In this document: piece after piece, positions 38,188 through 50,629 of the stretch
Numbering within the stretch: the first letter of the stretch is position 1
How the letters are laid out: the number at the start of each line of letters is the position of its first letter
Assembly: GCA_033032175.1 (NCBI GenBank)
Contig: CM065310.1
Span: 4,526,001-4,590,000 of the forward strand
Length of the DNA: 64,000 bases
Reading direction: 5' to 3'
Origin: Saturnia japonica
Taxonomy: Eukaryota; Arthropoda; Insecta; Lepidoptera; Saturniidae
Position numbers and translations under genes: made by a program
Notes under the pieces: model-generated
The model's input: only the letters and a program-made list of their open reading frames with translations
What the model was told of the DNA's origin: nothing
The model's database searches: none

Positions 38188-39600
38188 GTGGCGGACTGGA
38201 TCCCGCATTCATCAGTTGCAACACCCGCCACAATAGTACGCTTAGACATGTCACGTTCCGAGATCATTCGATGTATATCCAGCAGTGTTGGCAGATTTTT
38301 TTTCAAGCAAAGCGGTATTTTTAAACCTTTACGGTAAAAAAGCGGTAAATAATCAGTACTTTTTATTCAATTGCGAAAAGGAGGGCAATGTTTTTCAAGC
38401 GTATGTCTATTTCTTTGGCACATTCTGTAGCCTAAACGGCTAGATGGATTTTAGCATACAATGTGTCGTTAGATTCGTAATATTATGGAAGTGACATAGG
38501 CTATATAATATTTAAGTACAAGGTCAGGAAATCAAACAAAAATCAAAAATATTATAAAAAAAATTAATCATTTATGTTTTAGTTGCAGTCGGGGTTTTTG
38601 TTTCCTTTTTCATAATTTAGTTTGTTTACTATATTTCCTTTTATTTTAATTTCAAATGAATTTTACAGTGATAATAGATAGCCATAGAAAATGAATATGA
38701 ATGAAAATACGTTATAAATTAAATCCTTATCATCATACATAATCCGACACTTTCTATTGCTACTAATAACTTGATCAGTATTATTACAACTCTTGTTTAA
38801 TTTATAAGTTAAGTGTTTGATCCTTTGATCACAATTTGTCGTTTGGCAATGCGGTCAAAAATGTCGATACGTTAAATCTTGAATGGTGAAAGTAGAGTTG
38901 TAACTACTTCAAAAAACTAAAGATGTCCGGAGATCTCATGATCTTCCTTCCATTACAGAACAACGCTGACTGGTCTACGAAGCCACAAATACGGCAAAGC
39001 TCATCGCAGCATAAACAAAGAGGATCGCAATACTTTGCTTTGTTTCCTTCTTCCTATAATATTGGGCCTTGCAAACGAGGTGCGAAATGGCATTTCAGCG
39101 GTCTGGCATGATATCGATGTTTGTGTCACCGACGATCGCCGTACCAAGCCAGTATAAAAAAGGCAGATTCTGTGATAGCTAGCTAGGTGTTTACTAGTTG
39201 CCAAAGTTGCAACAAAATCTTTTCCCTTCATTGCGTAATGCCTTGGATATACTAATACAGCAAAAGCTTACATCAATCATTAATGGTGTTTTCTCAGAAA
39301 TATATCGGAGGACGGGCACAGCGCCATTTGACCCAATAACGTTGGGAACGAGTGTCCAAACAGGCCGCAAATAGCTTTACAATATGATTGAGTAATAAAG
39401 GGTAATTATCGCACGTGGCCCCTGAGGTAAACACCGGCCGTTCCGTGTAAACAATATAATATGGGGTTCGATGTACTGACGTGTACAGTAATGCATCGTG
39501 TTGAACAATACTGTTTTGTTGTTTGATTGTTTTAAAAAGCTTTCGTATTTGTACATTAGGGTAGGTACTTGTGAAATGGAATTCAATTTATATTTGTTAT

Positions 39601-39870
39601 CTAGCTGTGCCTGCTGCTCCGCTCACGTAGACTAATGAACGCCGCGCGCCGTGGGGTCGGTTGAGCGCATGCGCGAATCGAATTGAAACCCACCCACGGC
39701 GGTCATTCGATTATTTTATAGAAAAAAATAGTTACTGTGCGTGATCCTTACAAGATTTTTTGATAGGTCTTTGATATATCTCTCAAGATTTACTCAGTGT
39801 AAGCCATTTAAGCACCCCAAAATCTTTTTTTTTTCGAATTGATTTACCATTGTCGTCACCGCTAATTTGT
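39601..39870 (-). mobile_element. Element with CTAG terminus, 21931-like
   Basis: Starts CTAGCTGTGCCTGCTGCTCC on the plus strand (minus-strand 3' end) and continues to homologous AATCAATTCG/TAAGCCATTTAAGC motifs. Divergent. Confidence 0.4.
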
Positions 39871-40981
39871 GTAACAATATATACCATACAACCACAGATG
39901 ACGTAGTTATGAATTAAAAAAGAAACATGTAAAACGGATAAATGGTTCTCGTGTGAAAAGAACTTAAATGGGTAGATGACAGAGAAACGTTGAGTTGTAA
40001 AATATGTATATAGATATTTCCAATTTCTGATACAGTCGAAATTTTAATATAATATAAAGCATGTGAAATGATGGTTTTATGGGTTTTATGGAAAATTATA
40101 CAAGAAACATTAAACAAACAGTTTATTGATAATCTACATTTTAAATAATGACCCATCAAACTGACATTGTAACGTTTCTATAGGAATATAGAAGTAGAAT
40201 GCTTCAATCACTTTTAAAATGGGGCAACTAGCGCAAGCACAAGGTGCCAATGAGCCCTACCTACCCTCGGCTTGGACTGTTGCCGTGTATGTAAAAAAGT
40301 CGCGATCAAACCTATACATATTTTTTCCTTCTGGGAGGAAGACCGATATCGATATATTCCGATTATCGATAGTACGATGTCTTGTGACTATCGATATTGG
40401 GGTCACAATTAATATGCCTTTACAATAAGTCTTATTATATTAGTGACGGGAATCGAGTTAATGAAGTAGGTGCTGAAAAACAAACATTTTTCTCGCAAAC
40501 TGTACTTTGGTAAACACGTCATCGAGCTAATGATCCATCATACGTAACCAAAGATAATGGGATTAAGAGGGCAGAGGATGTACTCGATACAATGCGCAAT
40601 TTTTTTATGATTTAATATCTACGCCTGGTTAACATTTCAGCCGATATTTAATTCGTTGTGTGCTCGGAATTTCAACGTACAGTACACACTTTAAGTATTC
40701 TCTTTATAAATGGTTACGTAACGAATCAAAAATGTTTAAACTTTTGTTGCATGTTGTAAAACCTACTAATTTAATACCTAGGTATTGTACATGACAATTT
40801 AATGATTTAGGTAATCTAGCGCTGGTTTTGACAAGTAAACTTTCTGGTTGACCTTAAAAGTTGTTTTTTTTTTATTAAAACCCACAAATACGTATCACTT
40901 CACCATTTAGTAGGCACTTTTTTCTACCTACATTTATCTACAATATTATTTTCTATATGTTAAGTAAATAATTATTTGAAG

Positions 40982-41238
40982 CAATTATGGCTCAGTAATA
41001 GTATGTACTGGCACTGCGTCGGTCAACGTGAGTTCAAATCCCTGCAATGAATCTGAGCTTCCGGTGACGGAAAACTTCGTGATGAAATTATAACATGGTG
41101 GTTGGACATTTACTCGTAAGTAGTAATAATACTCGTCTGATTAGCTACCACACTTAAATTGAAAATTCCTCACCAAGCATCATCGGAGTATCATTCCCCA
41201 CGGCCCATACAATGATTAGGCGATTAACGTTGTTAATT
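40982..41238 (+). mobile_element. SINE-A copy 3, degenerate
   Basis: The head (TTATGGCTCAGTAATAG), B box GAGTTCAAATCCC and linker are present. The tail is shortened, with CTACCACACTTAAATTG. Confidence 0.62.
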
Positions 41239-41344
41239 TTTTACTTTTACAAGACAATTATTTACAAAGGAGAAAACCACCTTCAATGGTTTTGAAGAGT
41301 TCCCTTGTGTATCTCCGAAGTTCAAAGTCCAATGCTTTTTTTTC

Positions 41345-41625
41345 GATCCGACCTTGCTATTAGCCTGAGGAGCTCTATCCAAAAACAGAGGCGCTGATGG
41401 CTTTTACAGCTTCACCGGGCTTGGGAGCGAACGCTTAATGCACTCAACCGCGAAAACGTGGGCAACAAGCGCGCAAGGGTGCCAAAGTGGCCGGACTTCG
41501 GCTTGGCTGTTGCCACGATTGCAAAGAAGTCGCGATCTGATTAATTCCCTATTCGTAAAATTCGAGCTAAACTAACATATACACATGTCCCTGCCTCCTG
41601 GAAGGAAGGAAGGAACATGTGTACA
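41345..41625 (+). repeat. Interspersed repeat J
   Basis: CGATCCGACCTTGCTATTAG, CTTCACCGGGCTTGGGAGCG, CTTCGGCTTGGCTGTTGCC. Partial copies at 40210-40345 (plus) and 45900-46030 (minus). Confidence 0.42.
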
Positions 41626-42816
41626 TGTATTTAGTGATTGAAATATGGTCTACACTAATTAGCGTAAAAAAGAAAAAAAGGTTCCTTACAAAACCTATGT
41701 ACCTATGTGCTGTGCATGTATGTGAGGTCGGTTAAAGAAAAGCTGTAATTGTATTCAAACACTATCCCACTATCCCAAAATAAAGACAGTACAATATTTT
41801 TATAGAATCCATGTCTATAATATTGTAAAAGATTCTTACAAGCGTTACTCGAACAGGTATACACAATCTTTGTAAAAATGTTTTTACCGTGGTTCCATTG
41901 TCATTTCCCAAACAAAACTCATTAGAAGTCCAAAGTCTTGTTAGTATTTACCCTTAAGGAAAAAGGACAAAATAATGAACTGAGATGAAACAACAACTAT
42001 TATGTATACTTTTAAGTAGAACCATATAAGTTTACCTACTAACGTACATAATTATATTAATTGTGTTTGAACATGTAATTTTTATTTTCAAAATTTCCAG
42101 ATTGGCGTTCATTATAGAAGACACTGATTACGATTTTTTTTAAATGTTTGTCTGTCTGTTTGTATGTGCGAATTTAACTAAAAAACGGTTTAACCCATTT
42201 TTATTACATTTTGTACACAGGGAATTATCTACATTAACTCTTTCATTAACTTCTATAATCGATAGGATATGCAGTGAACACACGGCGTATATTTAACATC
42301 ACTGATACATCATAAGTGTAAAATTAAATTTATGTAAATATGACGCTGATGATGTGAATCTGATGTCAAACTAAGGTATTATAACATGTTCAATGAGAAC
42401 GATATACTCCCACAATTCGGCAAATAATGACAAAACTTATTTCCAACTCCTACAACGTTCTATTTTCTAGTTATCGTTATTAGTAGGTAAATACTTGCAT
42501 TAATATTAAAAAAAATGTATTTACTGCTTAATAATCTGTGAAGCATATCATCTGAAGGTATCCACATATTATTTTTGTTACTACTTTTTTAATCTACTGT
42601 CTTTATAAGTACCTACTTCTGTTTTGTTCTCATCTGAATATTTTAAAACAAAATATATTACTTTTAGAGATAAACGAACCCTGAAAATTAGAAAACCAAA
42701 TTTAAACTAAAAGCTATGAAAGTTTATTATCAAATTATTCACACGATTTAACTTTAAAATTACTTGAGAGTTTTAATAAATAATTCCGTACCAACTAAAG
42801 TCAATATACAAAGTTT

Positions 42817-42999
42817 ATGGATTCGAAAACATCAAAGACATCGCAGCTCAGTAAATTCAGTAATCTATGCATGTTCAACGAAATGTTTTCATTTTATTTG
42901 TTACACGAACTGTGGTTTCGTTCTCCGATCTTCTGGTTTATTTTGAGCATGGCAGTGATAGGTGTAACAATCGCCGCTATATTTTTTGATTGGTATTAA
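42817..42999 (+). CDS. Putative 60-aa single-pass membrane protein
   Basis: The ORF runs ATG to TAA with no upstream extension in frame beyond the start. Residues 1-16 are polar and Ser/Thr/Lys-rich (MDSKTSKTSQLSKFSN). Residues about 37-57 (PIFWFILSMAVIGVTIAAIF) form a convincing transmembrane helix, followed by a short DWY tail. An acceptor-like TTACTTTTAG ends at about 42667, so it could sit in a 3' exon. I do not recognise the protein and it has no neighbour that suggests a role. A chance frame in AT-rich DNA remains quite possible. Confidence 0.3.
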   Translation: MDSKTSKTSQLSKFSNLCMFNEMFSFYLLHELWFRSPIFWFILSMAVIGVTIAAIFFDWY

Positions 43000-43844
43000 A
43001 TTTGGTTGTAAACTTTGCAAGATTAGATGGTATTTTAATTGGCTGTAAGCCTATTTAAGGTCGAAACTTGTTAATATTTTGATGTATGACAGATGGAATG
43101 GAGGTCTACGGGCGCCGGCAGCAGGGTGCTAGGAGGTGCACTTGTACTCTTTCTATCGGGAAAGAAAATACATTGAAAAAATCAACATTTTTTATTAAGT
43201 TTGAATAAAATCTTAAAGCGCCTTACGTCTAAGTTGCTGTCAAAATTTGTACAATCCATGTAGTATTTAAGTGATATTTTCTTAGTTATTAGTATAGTGT
43301 ACAGATCACACTGATGTCTGATGCACCGCCTTGAAACCCTGAAACCCCCCTGACAGCACTCATGAGGAAGTCCATCGATTTTTGACAAAAAAGGGGTTTA
43401 AATTTTTGCAGTGTCATTACATGGTTTTTAGAATAAAAAGCAAAATGAATATAGAAAAACAAGTCAATAAATTGAGAATATATATACATATACATTACAC
43501 TTATATAATTATTTACTTATTGTAGGTTTCAAATACAGAAGTATGTATATACAATGACTTTTTATATACAGACGCGTCATACGGCAACATCTTAACACTA
43601 AGAAACAGCATAATTAAACTCATACAAATGATAAAATATAACGCTTCCAGTTATATAGTATGCAAAAAAATGAAAGAATGTGATGTATTATGTTATTTTT
43701 GTTGATAGAACGAAATCTATACTAATATAATAAAGCGGTAAAGATTTTTAGTTTGTTTAAACACGTTAATCTCTGGAACTACCAGCTGGATTTGAAAATT
43801 CTTTTTGTATATGATAGCCAGACACTCGAGGAATATTATAAGCT

Positions 43845-44567
43845 ATCTAACATTAGGCTACAACTCTCACCTAGCCTTAAATATCTATCCCTAATCGACA
43901 GCAACATGGGGATTTACAAGATACAGCTGCGTAGCAAACGATGGCAAATATGCGTGTTCTACCATTACTTGGATCTCACAATGGCAAACGCATGGTTGCT
44001 TTATAAAATTCTCTAATGACAAAGACCCTTCATGTCGTTTATCATCAGCAGATTTTCGTCTGGATGTTGCAGTAACTCCCTACAGAGTACTCCACAGAGT
44101 AGATTGTAAATTGGGCTTAAAGTCTAGTAGGTATATCTAGTCGCCGTTCGCTGGAGAACGAGATGCAAGCAAAAAAACACAAATGATCTGCCCATCATGC
44201 ACCTCCAATGGCAATACGGCAAGACCAGAATGGGCACTGGCCCCTATGGTCTGATAAAAAAATTAGTTGCAAGTTCCCAAAGTATATTGATTTACTCACA
44301 ATATATGCGAATAATGGGGGGTTGCGTTGTGCTATACTAAAACCAAGAACTGCTTCAGAAACTTCCAGCTTTCATAACGTCCACCTATATATAGTTTTTA
44401 AACTTATGGCTCAGTGTTGCCCCCAGCCAACGCCCCCTGTTTTTAATTTATTTTTTTGGAAAATAATTGAATAAACGAAAAATTATAAAACACGTATATT
44501 TACTTATTATTTACCCGTACAAATTTTTTTTATTGAAAATCTATGTTCTTGAGTTATAGAGGGTTAA
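43845..44567 (+). mobile_element. piggyBac-like transposon 3' remnant ending at TTAA
   Basis: Plus-strand translation in shifted frames gives SKRWQICVFYHYLDLTMANA WLLYK, then SSADFRLDVAV, then a damaged Cys-rich tail (NGHWPLWSDKKISCKFPK ... SFHNVH). This is the order in the C-terminal part of piggyBac-type transposases. It is followed at 44551-44567 by GAGTTATAGAGGGTTAA, i.e. an ...AGGG end abutting TTAA, the hallmark target site. No 5' end was found; the left side is lost. Confidence 0.62.
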
Positions 44568-44599
44568 GTATTGCTTTTTGTTACGTAAGTAGGAAGTCG

Positions 44600-45032
44600 A
44601 GGCCCTCTCGAACTCCTTTAAAGGCGTGCGCTGGCGTAATCGTTAATGTTACGGAAATACAATGTTCTACAATAATATTGATTCTTAGTATATGTAAAAA
44701 AAGCCAGCGATAGCATTTGCCTATCTCTTATACATAAGCCCCAATAACGTATTTTGTGACAGTTTTGTTGAAAATTAAATATTGATATAGAAGCATTATT
44801 TTTAGACATTATTAATAATCCTTACGATCAAAAGTTACTTCATCATAAAGACAATTTTATGAAGACAAATTTTGATGCTATTTGAACACAATGACATAGT
44901 TTAGGAGATAATGCAAAATTAAAATAATTTGTACTTGCGGGAAGAAAAATTATGATAGATTACATGGGTGCGTTGGCGGCACGGTGTTTGTCGGATAAAA
45001 TTAACACGAGCGAAACCGTGGGACACAGCTAG
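44600..45032 (+). mobile_element. Degenerate element ending GACACAGCTAG, related to 11490-11770
   Basis: Its body is the inverted counterpart of 11490-11770 (TACGCCAGCGCACGC, AATGCT..ATATCAATATTT). It ends GCGAAACCGTGGGACACAGC TAG|T at 45032. Confidence 0.4.
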
Positions 45033-45410
45033 TGAATATATATTTTGAGTTGTAATGACGTGAAACCGCAACACTGAATAATACGTGACTAAGAGAATGT
45101 CCGGCAATTACTTACCTCATTTTAATAATGCCAAAATAGAGCGCGGGTAACGCATCTACCTACACCTATAGGAACATGTTAGGGTATACAATATTGGTAT
45201 TTTGTGAACATGAAGAAATGTTAAAGTTATTGATGTAGTTTTGTAATTGCCATAGTAATATCACATTTAAAAAGTAAAAATAAGAACGTTATTAGCTACA
45301 TACCTAGTTTAGTTTCAATAAACAAAAATTGTAACACATATTGAATTGATTATTTATTTAAATTATTAATCATTTAGTATTCTAAGCAATGATGTAGAAG
45401 TAGTATTTTA

Positions 45411-45715
45411 AGCAATGATGGGTCAGTGGTAGCGTGTACGGACTCCGCGTCGATCGACGTGAGTTCGAATCCATGCAATGAGCCTCAGCATTCGGTGAAG
45501 GTAAAACATCGTAATGAAACCATAGCATGGTGGTAGGGCTTTTTCTAATGCCCGCCTGGCTAGCAACTAACCTCAAGTTGAAAATCTCTCACCAAACACC
45601 AATAGATGTGTTCTGGCAGCAGCACTGAGAGCCAGTTTCCTCACCAGACTTAGCGTCTCACCGTGTTGAATTACATCAGGGGTGATTGATGCCAAAACGA
45701 TAAAACGAAGACAAA
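45411..45715 (+). mobile_element. SINE-A copy 4, full length
   Basis: Head GATGGGTCAGTGGTAGCGTG, B box GAGTTCGAATCC, tail through CAAAACGATAAAACG. The 84-codon minus frame inside is incidental. Confidence 0.72.
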
Positions 45716-46154
45716 ATTTAAAAAAGAATCGGAGCCAAGTGACTGAACTGTTTCTGATAATAACCACAGTACAATCCAACACCAGTCGCGACCACCGTTC
45801 TGATCCCATCCCATCTTCGAAATACATCTCCAGTCGAAGTTGTTACGCTGATATAAAAAAAAAAATGACGTAAGTCGGACACAGGGTTGAATTTAAGCTG
45901 CTTTGAATTATAAATCGGCCGGAGTTTTTTGTGACGGTAAACCTCGCGGCTGAGTGCCCTAAGCGCTCGCTCCCAGGTCCGATGAAGCTGTAAAAGCCGT
46001 CAGATGCTCCAAGGCCCCTAGGCTAACATTATAGTCAGTTCTAAAACAAAAATGTGACGGTAAACATGCTTATATACCACAGGCGTCACTAGGGATGTAA
46101 ACCAATAAATACGGCATTTTACGTAATTTTCGGTAAAATTCAAATCACTCTATA

Positions 46155-46420
46155 ACTTGCTAAAAGACCTCGGCCTGTCGAGAAATGCAGTAAGTTCTAT
46201 TTTAGAACGGGTATCTAAAGTCGCATTAACAGGCTCTTACCAAATCTGGCTTGGCAGGGAGGGTATCGCGGCCAGTCAAGGTGAGCGCTGATGTGCATCG
46301 TAAGGGGGCCTCTTAAACCTACACCTGGGTCGCAAGTCCCGGTGGTTGCTCGTGTTCCCTCTGTCTATCACACGATGGACCCGGCACCCGCACGGTGAAT
46401 GCATGGAATGCTAAGATCTT
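46155..46420 (+). repeat. GC-rich repeat G, copy 2
   Basis: Same order of blocks as 28690-28955 with small indels that break the reading frame; ends CACGGTGAATGCATGGAATG. Confidence 0.55.
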
Positions 46421-46448
46421 TGTCTCATTTTACGTAATTTTGCAAATG

Positions 46449-46838
46449 TAAGCGCCACCTCCACCAACAAGTTTATCGGGGCGATATTAACATCCAGCGA
46501 CTTCATTCTATAACAACTCTATGAATGTATCTCTACAGGACGATGCTACCGCGACTATAACACGAGTAACATTAACGAGGAAAACGCCGATTCGTTGCGC
46601 GCCCGTTGTGATGCGACCTACTCGTAGCGCGCTCGCAGCAAAACACTTCTAATTTAGCTCTTGTCACTTACCGAATTGAGTCATTTTCAACAAAGCAACC
46701 GTGCGACGAGTTGTTGCGGACACGCGGCAAACTGTCGTCGCTGAGTTTTAGTCCGGAGAATAATCGTTTCATGGACATCACCCGACAATAGCGAGGCGGA
46801 CTCGTAGCGATACATTCGCTGGTGGATGTGGCGCCTTA
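46449..46838. mobile_element. MITE family M1, copy 1 (390 bp, TAA/TTA ends)
   Basis: The left edge TAAGCGCCACCTCCACCAAC and the right edge read in reverse, TAAGGCGCCACATCCACCAG, form about 30 bp of imperfect TIR. The interior is GC-rich with many CG dinucleotides and has no ORF. The TAA/TTA edges suggest a PIF/Harbinger-type MITE. The interior matches copy 2 in inverted orientation. Confidence 0.65.
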
Positions 46839-47179
46839 GTATCGATTCAGTATTTTCCCAATGCTTATCCGGCTAAATTCAAGTTAAATATTCTTCCTGC
46901 CATTCTATTTTGTAGGCGTAGCATATTATCACCTGAGATTACATTCTAACTTGAGATGTAACGCCCCATCTGCCACTGCCTTTGTTGACGTATTTGCAAA
47001 TGTATTGATGTGATGGGCATAATAAAATATTTTTGAAATCAACGGTGAGCAGGGCACGATCAATAAATAGATTTATATATAAATTAATGTTGCCGTTGTC
47101 AACATCTAAATTGCGAATTTTGATTTTGGTTGTGTATTCACCGACATCTAAACCAAAACAAGATGCAAAATTCAGACCT

Positions 47180-47560
47180 CTCAAAGACGAATGGAAAGAA
47201 GCAGCATGGGTTTAAAAATCTACGACAAGGCGAGGAATGCGTACATCCGTAAGAAAACCAAAGTTACGGACGCTCTAATATTCTCGCTACAAAGGAAATG
47301 GAAGTGGGCAGGTCACGTGGCTAGGTATGACGACAACAGATGGAAGAGCGAGAGGCCGCCCGCACACTAGATGGGTGGATGAAATAGTAACAGTAGCAGG
47401 ACGAGGTTGTACAGCCAAAGATAGAAATAAGTGGCATACCTTGGAAGAGGCTTTTACCCAAAGGGGGTCCATACAATTTTTTTTTTCTTTCTTTAACTAT
47501 ATAGCATTGTAATTTTTTGCATGGAATACAATAAAGCTTTATTATTATTATTATTCACCA
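47180..47560 (+). pseudogene. RTE-type LINE 3' fragment with (ATT)n tail
   Basis: Plus-strand reading gives NAYIRKKTKVTDALIFSLQR then KWKWAGHVARYDDNRW; after a frameshift or deletion it gives RGRPHTRWVDEIVTVAG and DRNKWHTLEEAFTQRG. This is the recognisable C-terminal tail of RTE-like ORF2 proteins (family knowledge). It ends in an ATT microsatellite near 47538-47555, as expected for a LINE 3' end. It lies just beyond the 3' end of the CR1/Jockey-type LINE, in the opposite orientation. Confidence 0.65.
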
Positions 47561-47834
47561 ACATACGCCTCTCTTGACTTATAAATAGGATATCCATCGC
47601 CTGCTTTTGAGTTTCTTGAATCAGCTCACGAAGAAAGCGCTTTGTACATTTTGTCTTCTTTCATGCATAGTGAATTTGTGTTAAGCTTACAGATGATGTG
47701 TTTTTGAATTGAATTTAAATAAATATAAATATGGTGTTTTTGGATTCAATCAAATAAAAATAAATTTATTTATTTTACACATAGTTTTATTAACATTTTA
47801 GTAACATATGATAGCTAATGCTATCCTGGTGAAT

Positions 47835-50600
47835 TCACTCAGAGTACAGCAGAATAGATCTGTTTCCATAGATATGAGGTTGAGAATGCGAAGCGTGCGC
47901 GTCAACGGTGCCTCTATCAGTAAATTGCGCACACGGTATCGACAGCAGTTGCGGCCGGCGACGCCTCCATACGCATCTGTCCGGTACACACACACCCAAC
48001 TTCTCCAATATATCCGCATTTTCTATCTTCAGATCCCTTCTTACCTTCAGTTCATTATAACCGACCATACCCAAAATAAATAAAGTCGGATACTTCAACG
48101 GATAGAATGGATATACCCCATACTGTCTCATATATAAATACCTAATAAATTTGTTTTGCACCCGTTCCAACATGAGACTATACTTAGTTTTATTTGGGGT
48201 CCAAATGACTGCGTTACATTCTAACTGACTCCTAACTAAAGCATTATATAAGGCGATAATCGCTTTTATATTTGTGAAGCCACGAACCGTGCGAAGTATG
48301 AAACCTAAATTCCTATATGCTTTTTTACACCTATTAATGATGTGATCACGAAACGTTAGCTCTGTGATCAGTTTAACTCCTAAATCCCTGACTTCTGTAA
48401 CCCTAACCATCGGCATCCCTTCAATCCTATAGTTATAAAGAATTGGAGAACGTGCGCGAGAGAAAGTGATTGTCACACATTTTGATATGTTGAACTGTAA
48501 AAAGTTCTCCTTACTCCAAGACACAACTCTGTCTATGTCCATCTGCAATCTCTCACAGTCACCCACATTATTTACAGTGAGAGACAGCTTAAGATCATCA
48601 GCAAACAATAGACACTTTGAATCTCTGACAACCGTCGGTAGATCGTTTATCATTATTATGAATTCCAGAGGTCCCAGATTACTGCCCTGACTTACACCAG
48701 ACCAAGTAAAATATGGTTCCGATCGGTGTCCCGCGTATTCTACATATTGTTGCCTATCTCTCATGTAGCTTATAAAAAAATTAAGTAAATGTGGGGTAAA
48801 CCCAAATCCCGCAAATTTTTAAACAACACATCGTTATCGACTAAGTCGAATGCTTTTTAAAGTCGAAGTAAGCTACATCAGCTTGTCCACCACTGTCAAC
48901 TATCGGCCCTAAATTTGTCATGTGACTAAGGAGATTACTGGTGGTACTTCTTGCTGGTCTAAACCCGTGCTGAGCATCTGAGAGTTGCGCGCTCACCTGT
49001 GAAAACATGCTCCTGTGTATAGCTGATTCTAATACTTTAGCAGCAGTTGACAATACTGCAATCGGTCTATAGCCATCCACTTTCGCTGCATCACTTCCTT
49101 TCGGCACTGGAATGACTCGCGTTATTTTCCACCTTTCAGGAAATACCACTGCCTTTAAACATTGATTATAAATATAAAGAAGCGGTACAGCCAGCACTGT
49201 TCGACAATCCCTAAATATGTACGGTGGAATGCCGTCCGGTCCCGTGGACCTCTTCGGCTTGAGTTTTTGGAGTGCGCGCCGCACATCGGCTAGCTGCAAT
49301 TCATCCAGGTGAACCCTTGCGGCTCCGTTCCCACCGCCCGCTGCCGCTATTGCAGCGCTCACACTCAACTTAGACCTCTCAGTACTATAGACCGAATGGA
49401 AATACTCGGCAAACTCCTTAACACACTCCTCACCAGTCAGTAAATTCCCCATTCTTTAAAATCCTTTGTGGACTTCTGCTGTCTCTTTTAGAGTTATCAT
49501 AATTCCAAAAGGATTTTGGATCTTTAGTTAAATCACATTGAACCCGGTGTTGATGTTGTTCCTCCGCTAATACTATCATATTTTTTACTTTTGTTCTACA
49601 CTGAGCGAACACTTCATAATCAATCCTTGAGCCAATCATCTTGTACTTCTTATGAAGTACTGCTTTAAGTTTTATGTCGCGAATTTTTTCAACAGTGTAC
49701 CACTCGGGGTAAGTGTACCTCGAGTTTACACGACTTCGCTTCTTTCTTGGAACGCGGTCATCTATAATTGCATTTATAATTCCATAGAAATAATTTAAAC
49801 TGCTTTCTAAATCTAAACTATACATCGGAGTCCAGTCTATGGTCGCCAATAAGGAGTACAATAATGAAAAATCGGCTTTATAAAAATTCCAACCTGATGG
49901 CGCATGTGCGTTCTCGACCGATGCAAATGTGAATGAGCCCGTATGCGGACGCTGGGTAATATGAACCTCGAGCGGCGGATGGTATGCGTCCACTGGTAGG
50001 AGTGGAGCCCCCGCTGCGCGCACGCTCACACCCCCACCCTCCGCCAACGTGCTCAAGACGAGGTCCAGTTGTCGATCATTACAATTACCTATTCTATTAC
50101 TCGTGAGTAAATCCACAATATGTCTGAAAATATTCGTAATAATTACTAATGTATAAGAGCAATAATGTAAATTGAAATCTCCTATTACTATTATTTCGCT
50201 ATAATTATTACAATATTGTTCAATAATCCTAAATAATAACATATATTCATTTTCACTACTGCTGGGTGGAATATACAATGCACACAGTAAAAATAAAAAT
50301 CTATTACGTAAATAAACGCCTGCACAAACCAGTTCAAATACCTGATTATTAATATTGACGTCACACGGTACCGGTATTTGCCGCAGTTCAAAACGCGGAG
50401 TGGCCACGAGACAGACACCGCCGTGTTTACGTCCATCCGCTCGATCGCATCGTAATAAGGTATAACCAGTTGGGATTATTTCTGCGTCATGAATAGACAG
50501 ACTCATTGCATCCCGTTTCCGTTATAAAAATCAAATCTGCATTTGAGGTCAAAACTCCCATGTAAAAGTTCTTTAATTTTGCCCTCTTACATTTTGGTAG
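47835..50600 (-). pseudogene. LINE ORF2: AP endonuclease + reverse transcriptase, frameshifted
   Basis: Three open blocks read in order on the minus strand: 50506-49430, 49452-48841 and 48764-47835. Endonuclease landmarks are ITETG (in another frame just upstream, near 50490) and VIGDFNLHY. RT landmarks are YRPIAVLSTAAKVLE, AQHGFRPARSTTSNLL, YFDFKK, GVSQGSNLGPL and the catalytic LLFADDLKL. Breaks lie near 50495, near 49440 and near 48850, where YFDFKK loses the following AFD-type residues to a frameshift. The product would nick target DNA and reverse-transcribe its own RNA. The last block runs to a natural stop at 47835. Confidence 0.88.
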
Positions 50601-50629
50601 TAAATTTCAATATAATTACTAGGTATTTT

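Larger units (their letters stand above)
38188..42816. other. Intergenic DNA with degenerate repeats
   Basis: Holds the 39601 element, SINE-A copy 3, repeat J and repeat E pieces. A moderately GC-rich stretch at 38930-39380 has no recognisable protein on either strand. Confidence 0.45.

Noticed and set aside
47555..47760. CRISPR array or other short regularly spaced repeats
   Set aside because: Only an ATT microsatellite is present near here; no repeat-spacer pattern exists anywhere in this eukaryotic window.
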